Part shown: piece by piece, positions 24,589 to 32,153 of the stretch
Layout: each line of letters starts with the position of its first letter
Numbering within the stretch: position 1 is the first letter of the stretch
Assembly: GCF_004341885.1 (NCBI RefSeq)
Contig: NZ_SLVX01000025.1
Coordinates: 1 to 64,000 of the forward strand
DNA: 64,000 bases
Source of the DNA: Shinella granuli
GTDB taxonomy: Bacteria; Pseudomonadota; Alphaproteobacteria; Rhizobiales; Rhizobiaceae
Direction: 5' to 3'
Position numbers and translations under genes: made by a program
The notes under the pieces: generated by a model
The model's database searches: none
Seen by the model: only the letters and a program-made list of their open reading frames with translations
Told to the model about the DNA's origin: nothing

Positions 24589-25184
24589 GTCCGTTTCCCC
24601 CTCGCTTCGAGAACTGCCTGGGCAAGGCCGGTTGGATCGAGGACACCACCGTAGATCTTCGTACCGATGGCGAATGAGGGCGTACCGGCCAGGCCGAATG
24701 CCTTGGCCATGCGGTCGTTGCGCGACAAGGTTTCGGCTACCGCTTCAGGTGAGTGAGCTGGCGTGAGACTTTTGACGCTGGCGTCCTCAAGCACTTCGAT
24801 GACATCGTTCTCGGTGAGCCGTCCTTCCGTACCCATCAGCGCCTCGTGGGCGCGGCCGTAGGCCTGTGGATCGAGGGCCAGAACACGCTCGGCTGCAAAC
24901 CGCGACGCTTCGCCAAAGATCGGCCAGTCGCGCATCATGAGGCGCAGATTGCCGTCGTCGCTGACGAACTTCTTGAGCTCTGGATAGGTGCTTTTGCAAA
25001 ATGGGCATTGGTAGTCGAAGAACTCGACAATCGTGATGTCGCCATCCGGATTGCCGAGCACCGGCGTCACCGGATCGGAAAACACCTCCTCACGGGACGG
25101 CTGCCGGGCAGCGACGTGCGTGACGGTCGCAGGGATCGCCAAGAGCGCAACGGTCGAAATCAGAAAACATCGTCGTGACTGCAT
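24585..25184 (-). CDS. DsbA-family thiol oxidoreductase
   Basis: The product is 199 aa with an N-terminal signal peptide and a DsbA domain with CPFC in FFDYQCPFCKSTYPEL. GLAGTPSFAIG holds the cis-Pro loop. The fold is of the Com1/BdbD type. It is probably periplasmic, acting as thiol oxidase or reductase. It heads a two-gene operon with the YcbB-like L,D-transpeptidase, behind a CTTAAG box. Confidence 0.88.
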   Translation of the reverse strand: MQSRRCFLISTVALLAIPATVTHVAARQPSREEVFSDPVTPVLGNPDGDITIVEFFDYQCPFCKSTYPELKKFVSDDGNLRLMMRDWPIFGEASRFAAERVLALDPQAYGRAHEALMGTEGRLTENDVIEVLEDASVKSLTPAHSPEAVAETLSRNDRMAKAFGLAGTPSFAIGTKIYGGVLDPTGLAQAVLEARGKRT

Positions 25185-25229
25185 TCATTCGGTCCTCCGT
25201 GGGCTTTCGGACCGAAACGCAGTTGCAAG

Positions 25230-25246
25230 CTTAAGCTAGCCTTAAG
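25230..25246 (-). promoter_or_regulatory. QseB/PmrA-type box upstream of the dsbA/L,D-transpeptidase operon
   Basis: The sequence is CTTAAG-CTAGC-CTTAAG, perfect half-sites 46 bp before the dsbA-like start. Confidence 0.8.
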
Positions 25247-25467
25247 TGGATACGCCGACGGTTCTCTCACACCGCTTGTATCCTCTTTGGTCCCGTGGGC
25301 GCCAAGAATGCGCTGGCGCTACGGTAGAGAACCACGGGCCAAGAGAATGATGACCGGGGGCTCGAAAACACGGAGGACGTATATGCGCGGGTCAAATCCG
25401 GAAACGTGCATTTGTGAGTCGGGGATGCGCGGCACCCCCTCTTGAGGCGGTCGCTCGGATTCACCGA

Positions 25468-26226
25468 TTATCGAGTGATCCAGCCCCATTTCGCAAAAAT
25501 GGCGGCACCCTCCTTGGCCTGCAAAAACTCGACGAACTCCGCCGACAGAGGGTTGCGTTTGCCGAGCTCGGTCGCTGCAATGCCGGTGTCGCGATAGATG
25601 CGATAACCGGGCTCGACCTCGACGAGATCGGCCAGTTCGGGAGCCTCGCGTTGCCAGATGTTCCAGATGATCCATGCATCCAATGTCTGGTCCGACGTCC
25701 ATGCTTTCTTCGCCTGAGCGCTGTTCTCGGCGACGGCGGCAATATTTGAGCGAAGCGCTCGGACATCGGCGATGCTTCCGAGGCGTCCGGCAATGTCTTC
25801 CCAGAGTCCGTTCTGTCCCGCCCCGTTGACGACAAGGATCCTGTGACCGGGCTTAAGCAGATCGGCAATGCCGCCAATCTTCTCCGGATTGCCTGGGCGC
25901 ACGAGGATTGCAGACGGTCGCAGGTAAAGCGGGTAGACGTCCTCCGATTTCAGGCGGCCGTCGAACATGGACACGAAGTCGTGCATCATTGTTTCCGAGC
26001 CGCTGTAGATCAGATCGGCGTCGTTCAAAGCCGATTGACGCCACTGCGAGGTGGGCCCGGCGGTGACTACGACGTCCTTGTTCTTGAGTTTCGCGAAAGC
26101 GGCCGCCGCCTCTTTCATCGCGGGCGCCGGACCTCCAGGTCCATAGACCCTGAGATCCGCGGCACTGCCAGCGATCGGCACGCCGAAGGCGAACAAAGCA
26201 AAAAGAACTAGCCGAAATAGGGTCAT
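25468..26226 (-). CDS. Periplasmic substrate-binding protein (ModA-like fold)
   Basis: The product is 252 aa with a Sec signal (LVLFALFAFGVPIAGSA). Features LRVYGPGGPAPAMKEAAAAF, YSGSETMM and ILVRPGNPEKI fit the extracellular solute-binding group that includes molybdate/tungstate-type proteins. No permease or ATPase is adjacent, so it may be an orphan or sensor component. No CTTAAG or TTACATA box was seen upstream. Confidence 0.7.
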   Translation of the reverse strand: MTLFRLVLFALFAFGVPIAGSAADLRVYGPGGPAPAMKEAAAAFAKLKNKDVVVTAGPTSQWRQSALNDADLIYSGSETMMHDFVSMFDGRLKSEDVYPLYLRPSAILVRPGNPEKIGGIADLLKPGHRILVVNGAGQNGLWEDIAGRLGSIADVRALRSNIAAVAENSAQAKKAWTSDQTLDAWIIWNIWQREAPELADLVEVEPGYRIYRDTGIAATELGKRNPLSAEFVEFLQAKEGAAIFAKWGWITR

Positions 26227-26420
26227 GTCTTTCCTCCGCGGTTTTTTGAAGTTGTTGGTCTAGCTACGAAGCCGGATTCGCACGGTTAGGCGTGGGCGGT
26301 GATTGCTGGTGCCAGCGTCTCTCCGATCTGCTCGCGTATCGCACCGGCCTTTCCGCGCCCTCAGCATGGTGGGCGATGCGCCGCCGGCATCGGACGTGGT
26401 CAGCCCGCAGAGCGCTGCGG

Positions 26421-27200
26421 TTAACCAATGAAGGCCCCCGCGCTCCGGTAGAGAACATAGGCCGCGACCACGAAGATCAGCGCCGCGAAGACGCGGTTGA
26501 GCGTGTCTTTGCCAGCCGACAGGCGGTTGGCGAGCATCATGCCGAGAATCCCGCCGATGATCCCTCCGGCGATGAACTCGAACGCGACGGGCCAGTCGAC
26601 GAGGCCGGACGCGGCATAGTTCAGCGCGGTGGCGAGCCCGAAGCTGCCCACGGCCAGCAGCGATGAGCCGACCGCCTTGATCGTTGGCATGCCCGTCGCG
26701 AGGATGAGGCCGGGCACGATCAGGAAGCCTCCTCCGATTCCGAAGAAGCCCGAGGCGGACCCGGCCGCGAAGGCGACAGCGGCGGTGATCAGGCATGTCC
26801 TCAGATCAGCCGGACGCTCGGCGGATGCGGCGGCCTTGCGAGGCCGCAGCATCATGACGCCGACAAGGATCATGAGCAGGCCGAACAGGAAGAGAAGGCG
26901 CTCGCCGTCAACCAGCTTGCCGAGCGTCGAGCCGGCGAGCGCGCCGAACGTGCCGACGCCGGCGAAGACGATCGCGCAGCGCCAACGGACGTTGCCGCTG
27001 CGAGCATGGCCGATGAGATTGGCGAAGGCGTTGACCGAAACGGCGAGCGCGCTCGTGCCGATGGCGATATGTGGCTGTGTCACGCCGACGACGTAGAGCA
27101 GCAGCGGCGTCGCCAGGATCGAGCCGCCGCCACCGACGAGACCGAGGGAAAAGCCGACGAGTCCGCCCGAAGCGAGCGCGGGGCCGATATTGGCAAGCAT
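26421..27200 (-). CDS. TauE/SafE-family sulfite or organosulfur exporter
   Basis: The product is 259 aa with about eight membrane helices and two TauE-type half repeats (GFSLGLVGGGGSILATPLL and GSASGFFGIGGGFLIVPGL). The family exports sulfite or related anions. It is the last gene of the blh operon, 3 bp after the YeeE-like gene. Similar membrane genes follow blh in BigR operons, so export of sulfite made by Blh is likely. Confidence 0.88.
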   Translation of the reverse strand: MLANIGPALASGGLVGFSLGLVGGGGSILATPLLLYVVGVTQPHIAIGTSALAVSVNAFANLIGHARSGNVRWRCAIVFAGVGTFGALAGSTLGKLVDGERLLFLFGLLMILVGVMMLRPRKAAASAERPADLRTCLITAAVAFAAGSASGFFGIGGGFLIVPGLILATGMPTIKAVGSSLLAVGSFGLATALNYAASGLVDWPVAFEFIAGGIIGGILGMMLANRLSAGKDTLNRVFAALIFVVAAYVLYRSAGAFIG

Positions 27201-27203
27201 GGC

Positions 27204-27632
27204 TCACCCCTTTCCGGCCAGGAACCGATCATGCGTGACCATTCCAATGACCATCGCGACGGCGAAGATCACCGCGGGGAGCAGGCCGAGTGACAGGGAT
27301 GCGATCGCAGGACCGGGGCAGAAGCCGGCCAGGCCCCAGCCCACGCCGAAGATCGCCGATCCGAGGATGAGCGGGCGGTCGATGCGGGTTTTGGCCGGCA
27401 GATGAAGTTGGGCGTCGAGCAGCGGCTTATTGACCGCGAAAGCGATCCTGTAGCCGATGAAGGCGACGATCACGCCGGCACCGAGAACAAAGATCAGGCT
27501 CGGATCCCACGCGCCGGTGATGTCGAGGAAGGCCTTGACCTTGGCCGGGTTGAGCAGGCCCGAAATTGCGAGACCGAGCCCGAACAGAAGGCCGGCTGCG
27601 AGCGCCGTCAGCATGCGAAGCAGCGGCGTCAT
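27204..27632 (-). CDS. YeeE/YedE-family (DUF6691-type) membrane protein, half transporter B
   Basis: The product is 142 aa with four helices. It contains SGLLNPAKVKAFLDITGAWDPSL and GFCPGPAIASLSLG with the conserved cysteine. These YeeE halves are implicated in uptake of thiosulfate or sulfane sulfur. It overlaps the sister gene by 4 bp. Confidence 0.87.
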   Translation of the reverse strand: MTPLLRMLTALAAGLLFGLGLAISGLLNPAKVKAFLDITGAWDPSLIFVLGAGVIVAFIGYRIAFAVNKPLLDAQLHLPAKTRIDRPLILGSAIFGVGWGLAGFCPGPAIASLSLGLLPAVIFAVAMVIGMVTHDRFLAGKG

Positions 27633-28048
27633 AGCCAGCCTCCGAGGCGCATCACCAGCACCGTGACGATCGCCGTCGCGAGGAAGGTCAGCACCGCGGC
27701 GAACGACCGGGGCGACAGACGTGCCAGTCCCGAGATACCGTGCCCGGAGGTGCAGCCGGACCCCATGCGGGTGCCGAAGCCGACGAGCAGGCCGGCGACG
27801 ATCAGGAGGGGCCAGGACGCCGTTACGATGACCTGCGGCGCATTGCCGAAGATGGTGAAATAGGTCAGCGGACCGAGAAGGAGGCCGGCGACGAACGCAA
27901 TGTCGTGGCCGAAGCGCTCGCCGCGCTGGCCGAGCAATCCGCCGACGATACCGCTGATGCCGGCAATGCGGCCGTTGACCAGCATGAGGAGGCTGGCGGA
28001 CAATCCGATCAGCGCGCCGCCTGCCAGAGGAGCAAGATAGGCGTCCAT
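27629..28048 (-). CDS. YeeE/YedE-family membrane protein, half transporter A
   Basis: The product is 139 aa with about four helices. GRIAGISGIVGGLLG and the conserved GSGCTSGHGISGLARLS motif, with its cysteine, mark the sulfur-transport family. Its ATG at 28048 shares a base with the blh stop (TGATG). It pairs with the following half gene to form a complete transporter. Confidence 0.87.
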   Translation of the reverse strand: MDAYLAPLAGGALIGLSASLLMLVNGRIAGISGIVGGLLGQRGERFGHDIAFVAGLLLGPLTYFTIFGNAPQVIVTASWPLLIVAGLLVGFGTRMGSGCTSGHGISGLARLSPRSFAAVLTFLATAIVTVLVMRLGGWL

Positions 28049-29355
28049 CACCAGACCACCCCCTCGAGCGCGTCGAGCGGAATTTTTAGATAGCGCCGGC
28101 CGTTGCACTCCGGTTCGGGAAGCCGGCCGCCGGCCATGTTCACCTGAAGCGCATGCAGGATGAGCTTGGGCATCGGCAGCGTGGCGTCGCGTGCCTCGCG
28201 CAGGGCGATGAAGCTCGCCTCGGTCTGATCGACGATATGCGGGTTGAAGCTCTTCTGCTCGGCGACGGTGCTTTCCCACCGCGGTTGGCGGCCATCAGGC
28301 TGGTAGTCGTGCCCGGTGAACACGCGCGTCTCGTCCGGCAGCGCGAGAATGTCCTGAATGGACTTCCAGAGAACCTTGGCGCTACCGCCCGGGAAATCGG
28401 CGCGCGCCGTGCCGGAGTCCGGCATGAACAGCGTGTCGTGGACGAAGGCGGCGTCGCCTATGAGATAGGTGATTGAGGCAAGGGTGTGCCCCGGCGAGAA
28501 CATCACCCGCGCATCTATCGTGCCGACCTTGAAGGTATCTCCGTCGGCGAAGAGCTGGTCCCACTGGCGGCCGTCAGCCGGGAAGTCCGGCCAATTGTAG
28601 ATCCCTTTCCATAGAGCCTGCACATCCACGACATGGGCTCCGATCGCGGTCGGAGCTCCGGTCTTCTCCTTGAGATAGCGGGCGGCGGAAAAATGGTCGG
28701 CGTGAGGATGGGTATCGAGGATCCATTCGACCGTCAGGCCCTCGTCGGCGATGTAGGCGAGGATTTCGTCGGCATGCTCGGTCCTGGTCGATCCGGATTT
28801 CTCGTCGTAGTCGAGAACCGGGTCTACGATGGCGCATTTCGCCGTGGCTGGATCGCTGACGACGTACTGGATGCTCCAGGTGCGCGGATCGAAGAAGCCT
28901 TTAACTTTTGGCTTGACGGGAGCGGGAGGGCGATTTGCGGCAAGCCATGTCCGCGCGGCATCGGGCGCAATCCCGACGTCGTTCGCGACGGCGATCAGCT
29001 TGTCGTTGCCGAAGCCTTCCACATCGGCATTGCCGGCCAGGATCCACATGTAGAAAGAGCGCGCCCCTGAGCGGCAATGCGCGATCACTGGTCCGTCCGA
29101 CGCGACGATCGCCTCCGCGAACCGCCGAACGTCCTCCGGCCGCATGTTGCTGCTCGTTACCGGGATGAAGACATAGTCGAGACCCGCCGCTCTGGCCGCC
29201 TCTTCTTCCGCCGCCGATCCCGGCTGTGAACCTTCTTCGCCATCCGGCCGATTATTGATGACCGTCTTGTAGCCGCGCCGGGCGAGTTCCGCGAAGTCCT
29301 TGGGCTGCAATTGCCCCAGGACAGAAAATTTCTCTGTGACGGGAATGGGTTTCAT
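28048..29355 (-). CDS. blh: Blh: DUF442 sulfurtransferase fused to ETHE1-type persulfide dioxygenase
   Basis: The product is 435 aa. Residues 1-110 form a DUF442 phosphatase/rhodanese-like domain with C94 in HCRSGARS. Residues about 150-400 form a metallo-beta-lactamase fold with DTHPHADH (H216, H218, D220, H221), the ETHE1 iron-site pattern. The fusion oxidises glutathione persulfide to sulfite. Blh genes are BigR-controlled in Agrobacterium and Xylella. It is divergent from sqr across a TTACATA palindrome and heads an operon with yeeE-yeeE-tauE. Confidence 0.92.
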   Translation of the reverse strand: MKPIPVTEKFSVLGQLQPKDFAELARRGYKTVINNRPDGEEGSQPGSAAEEEAARAAGLDYVFIPVTSSNMRPEDVRRFAEAIVASDGPVIAHCRSGARSFYMWILAGNADVEGFGNDKLIAVANDVGIAPDAARTWLAANRPPAPVKPKVKGFFDPRTWSIQYVVSDPATAKCAIVDPVLDYDEKSGSTRTEHADEILAYIADEGLTVEWILDTHPHADHFSAARYLKEKTGAPTAIGAHVVDVQALWKGIYNWPDFPADGRQWDQLFADGDTFKVGTIDARVMFSPGHTLASITYLIGDAAFVHDTLFMPDSGTARADFPGGSAKVLWKSIQDILALPDETRVFTGHDYQPDGRQPRWESTVAEQKSFNPHIVDQTEASFIALREARDATLPMPKLILHALQVNMAGGRLPEPECNGRRYLKIPLDALEGVVW

Positions 29356-29386
29356 GGAGCCGCTCCTTGACGCTTGTCAATATGAA

Positions 29387-29416
29387 TTACATACTTACAT
29401 AAAACCAGATATGTAA
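29387..29416. promoter_or_regulatory. TTACATA palindrome between blh and sqr
   Basis: TTACATA occurs at 29387-29393 and 29395-29401. The second copy is mirrored by TATGTAA at 29410-29416, giving TTACATA-N8-TATGTAA. This is the best-formed copy of the motif and is placed to control both divergent sulfide genes. A BigR-like ArsR dimer is the natural candidate, by analogy with known blh regulation. Confidence 0.6.
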
Positions 29417-29438
29417 ATCTGCAAGTGGGAGGATCGCC

Positions 29439-30701
29439 ATGGACACCACATCGAAGCAACAAACTGCCGGAGCCGCTGCGCTTAAGCATCGGATCGTCAT
29501 CGTCGGTGGCGGGGCAGCGGGCATCACGGTTGCGGCCGAGCTGAAGCGACGGGACGCGAGGCTGGATGTCGCAATCGTGGAACCCTCGGAGGCCCATTCG
29601 TACCAGCCGGGTTGGACGCTGGTCGGTGCGGGCGTGTTCACGCGCAGGCAAACCGAGCGGGAGGAACGCTCGCTGATTCCCAAAGGTGTGACGTGGATCA
29701 AAGCAGCCGTCAGCGCCTTCGACCCGGAGAATAACGTCGTCAGCCTGAGCGACGGCCGAACGCTCGGTTACGACTATCTCGTCGCATGCCCTGGACTGAA
29801 GATCGCTTGGGACGCCATCCAGGGGTTGAGGGATACGCTCGGCAGGAACGGCGTGTGCAGCAACTACCGGGCCGACACGGCGGAATATACCTGGCGCCTC
29901 ATTCAGGAATTCCAGGGCGGGACCGCGCTGTTCACCCAGCCGGCAATGCCGATCAAATGTGCCGGCGCCCCGCAGAAGATCATGTACATGATGGCCGATC
30001 ATCTGCGTCGTCGCGGCAAGCTCGATGCCTCGAAGCTGAAATTCTGCCTTGCCGGCGACGCGCTGTTCGGCGTGCCCTTCTTTGTGCCGCCCTTGCAGAA
30101 AGCGGTCGACGATTACGGTATCGACACCTGCTACCGGCACAACCTCATCGCCATCAACGGACCTGCGAAGGCGGCGTTGTTTTCCGTGACGGACAAGGAT
30201 GGTGTGGCGCGCGACGTCGAGATGCGCTTCGACATGATCCATGTTGTCCCGCCGCAGACGGGGCTTGATGTCGTTCGAGACAGTCCGCTGGCGAACGTGG
30301 CGGGCTGGATCGAGGTCGATGCGGCGACGCTCCGGCATGTGCGATATCCGAACGTGTTCTCGCTCGGTGATGCCGCCTCCACCACCAACGCCAAGACGGC
30401 GGCGGCCGTCCGCCTCCAGTCTCCGGTCGTGGTCGCCAATCTGCTGGCGGCGATACAGGGCAAGGACATGGCCGAGGCCTATGATGGCTACGGCTCTTGC
30501 CCGCTGACGGTGGCCCTCGGCAAGATCGTGCTCGCCGAGTTCGCCTATGGCGGCAAGGTGACGCCAAGCTTTCCGCTCGATCCGCGCGTGCCCCGCAAGA
30601 GCATGTGGTACTTGAAGACCAAGTTTCTGCCGTGGCTCTATTGGTCCCACATGCTCAGAGGCGGCACAATCGACATCAGGCATCGCGAGCGGGGATGGTG
30701 A
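29439..30701 (+). CDS. sqr: Sulfide:quinone oxidoreductase (type II, SQRDL-like)
   Basis: The product is 420 aa. The FAD dinucleotide fold IVGGGAAGITVA lies at the N-terminus. The redox cysteines are probably C174 (MPIKCAGAPQK) and C354 (GYGSCPLTVAL), the pair found in mitochondrial-type SQR. It oxidises sulfide, makes sulfane sulfur on an acceptor, and passes electrons to quinone at the inner membrane. The start has GGGAGG upstream. It is divergent from blh, which handles its persulfide product. Confidence 0.94.
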   Translation: MDTTSKQQTAGAAALKHRIVIVGGGAAGITVAAELKRRDARLDVAIVEPSEAHSYQPGWTLVGAGVFTRRQTEREERSLIPKGVTWIKAAVSAFDPENNVVSLSDGRTLGYDYLVACPGLKIAWDAIQGLRDTLGRNGVCSNYRADTAEYTWRLIQEFQGGTALFTQPAMPIKCAGAPQKIMYMMADHLRRRGKLDASKLKFCLAGDALFGVPFFVPPLQKAVDDYGIDTCYRHNLIAINGPAKAALFSVTDKDGVARDVEMRFDMIHVVPPQTGLDVVRDSPLANVAGWIEVDAATLRHVRYPNVFSLGDAASTTNAKTAAAVRLQSPVVVANLLAAIQGKDMAEAYDGYGSCPLTVALGKIVLAEFAYGGKVTPSFPLDPRVPRKSMWYLKTKFLPWLYWSHMLRGGTIDIRHRERGW

Positions 30702-30715
30702 GCGCGGGACCCGGC

Positions 30716-31354
30716 TCACTGCTCCCCGGCTTGCTTCTTGCGCGCATCCGAGACGACCTGCTTGAAACCTTGATAGTCGAGCGTCGAGGTCTGGAACGGG
30801 CCGACGAGGTAAGCCGGCGTGCCCGAGAACCCGATGGCATCGGCCTGCGCCATGTTGCGCTTGATGAGGGCGTCGATTTCCGCGGACTTGGCCTTCATGT
30901 CGGCGTCGAGACGAGCCATGTCGATGCCTGCGGACTGGAGGCCCTGCCGCATCTTGTCTTTTGGAACGCCTACGCCGGGGATGCCCATCAGGGCATGGTG
31001 CGCGACGTCGTACTTACCCTGATATTTGGCGGCGAGCGCCATCATCGCGCCGTCGATCGAGGTCGGCCGGATGACAGGCCAATCCTTGTAGACGAGCCTG
31101 ATTTTGCCGTCCTCCTTGACGACGCGATCAAGGTCGGGCGCGGATTTTTTGCAGAACGGGCAATTGTAGTCGAGGAAGGCCACGATGGTGACGTCGCCTT
31201 TCGGGTTGCCCGCAACGGGCGCAGCCGGGTCGTTGAGGATCATTTCCTTAGACACGTCGGCATTCTGCCCGAGAGCCGTGCGGTGCATGAGAGGCACCGC
31301 CAGGGCCGCGCCCCCCAATGTGATCATGGCGCCGCGACGCGTGAGAGTAGGCAT
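30716..31354 (-). CDS. DsbA-family thiol oxidoreductase, Tat-type leader
   Basis: The product is 212 aa with a leader containing TRRGAMITLGGAALAVPL. The DsbA domain has CPFC in FLDYNCPFCKKSAPDL and a cis-Pro loop in GFSGTPAYLVG. It is the second DsbA-like protein in the island. It shares the divergent region with the two-component regulator, with the CTTAAG box 71 bp upstream of its start. Confidence 0.88.
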   Translation of the reverse strand: MPTLTRRGAMITLGGAALAVPLMHRTALGQNADVSKEMILNDPAAPVAGNPKGDVTIVAFLDYNCPFCKKSAPDLDRVVKEDGKIRLVYKDWPVIRPTSIDGAMMALAAKYQGKYDVAHHALMGIPGVGVPKDKMRQGLQSAGIDMARLDADMKAKSAEIDALIKRNMAQADAIGFSGTPAYLVGPFQTSTLDYQGFKQVVSDARKKQAGEQ

Positions 31355-31424
31355 ACGGGATCTCCTTTTCGTGTGAGCCGGACAGGGTGGGACCCTGCCT
31401 GGACGCGAGACCCGCGCCCGTCAC

Positions 31425-31441
31425 CTTAAGGCTGGCTTAAG
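31425..31441. promoter_or_regulatory. QseB/PmrA-type box in front of the two-component genes
   Basis: The sequence is CTTAAG-GCTGG-CTTAAG, perfect half-sites 46 bp before the response-regulator ATG. It is also upstream of the divergent dsbA-like gene, so it probably gives autoregulation. Confidence 0.82.
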
Positions 31442-31487
31442 GTCGGCGGCAGATTGCGGTTGTTCTGTTGAAGTCGAGCAGGTTACG

Positions 31488-32153
31488 ATGAGAGTTTTGG
31501 TAGTCGAAGACGACGCAGTATTGATGAACGGGTTGCAAGTTGGCCTCGGCCTGGCCGGCTTCACTGTGGACGCCGTTTCCACCTGCGTGGATGCCTCGGC
31601 TGCGCTGCGCAGCTCGGCCTTCGATGCGGTGGTTCTCGATCTGATGCTTCCGGACGGGTCCGGTCTCGACGTTCTGAACGAGCTTCGAGGACGGGCGGTG
31701 GGAACGCCGGTGCTGCTGCTGACCGCGCGTGACAGCATCCCCGACCGCATTGCCGGTCTCGATGCCGGCGCAGACGACTATCTCGGCAAACCCTTCGACC
31801 TGAACGAGGTCGCCGCCCGTCTGAGGGCCTTGACGAGACGGGGCAACGGCGGCGCCTCGGCTTGCCGCATCTGGCGCGATCTGCGCCTCGACCCTGCGAC
31901 GATGGCGGTCTCGAAATCGGGCGAGGGTGTGCGGCTCTCCCGCCGCGAGTTCTCCATTCTGCACGCGCTGATGGAGCGGCCGGGCCAGATCCTGTCGAAA
32001 TCGCAGCTCGAGGACCGGCTCTATGGTTGGCAGGAGGACGTGGAGAGCAACACGATCGAGGTTCACATCCACAATCTGCGACAGAAGCTCGGCCCTGGCG
32101 TCATCGAAACCGTGCGCGGGGTGGGCTACAGGCTGGCGGAGGACAGCATATGA
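31488..32153 (+). CDS. OmpR/PhoB-family response regulator, QseB/PmrA-like
   Basis: The product is 221 aa. The receiver has the acidic pair (E7, D8, D9), phosphorylation site D51 (VLDLMLPDGSG) and K of LGKPFDLNE. The winged-helix domain ends with LYGWQEDVESNTIEVHIHNL, very close to QseB/PmrA. That family binds two CTTAA-type half-sites 11 bp apart, matching the eight boxes in this island. It is coupled by ATGA overlap to the kinase. Confidence 0.92.
   Translation: MRVLVVEDDAVLMNGLQVGLGLAGFTVDAVSTCVDASAALRSSAFDAVVLDLMLPDGSGLDVLNELRGRAVGTPVLLLTARDSIPDRIAGLDAGADDYLGKPFDLNEVAARLRALTRRGNGGASACRIWRDLRLDPATMAVSKSGEGVRLSRREFSILHALMERPGQILSKSQLEDRLYGWQEDVESNTIEVHIHNLRQKLGPGVIETVRGVGYRLAEDSI

Noticed and set aside
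25852..25857. Isolated CTTAAG inside coding sequence (also single half-sites in sqr, the LysR gene and cydA)
   Set aside because: No second half-site at 11 bp and inside genes, so not counted as a regulator box.
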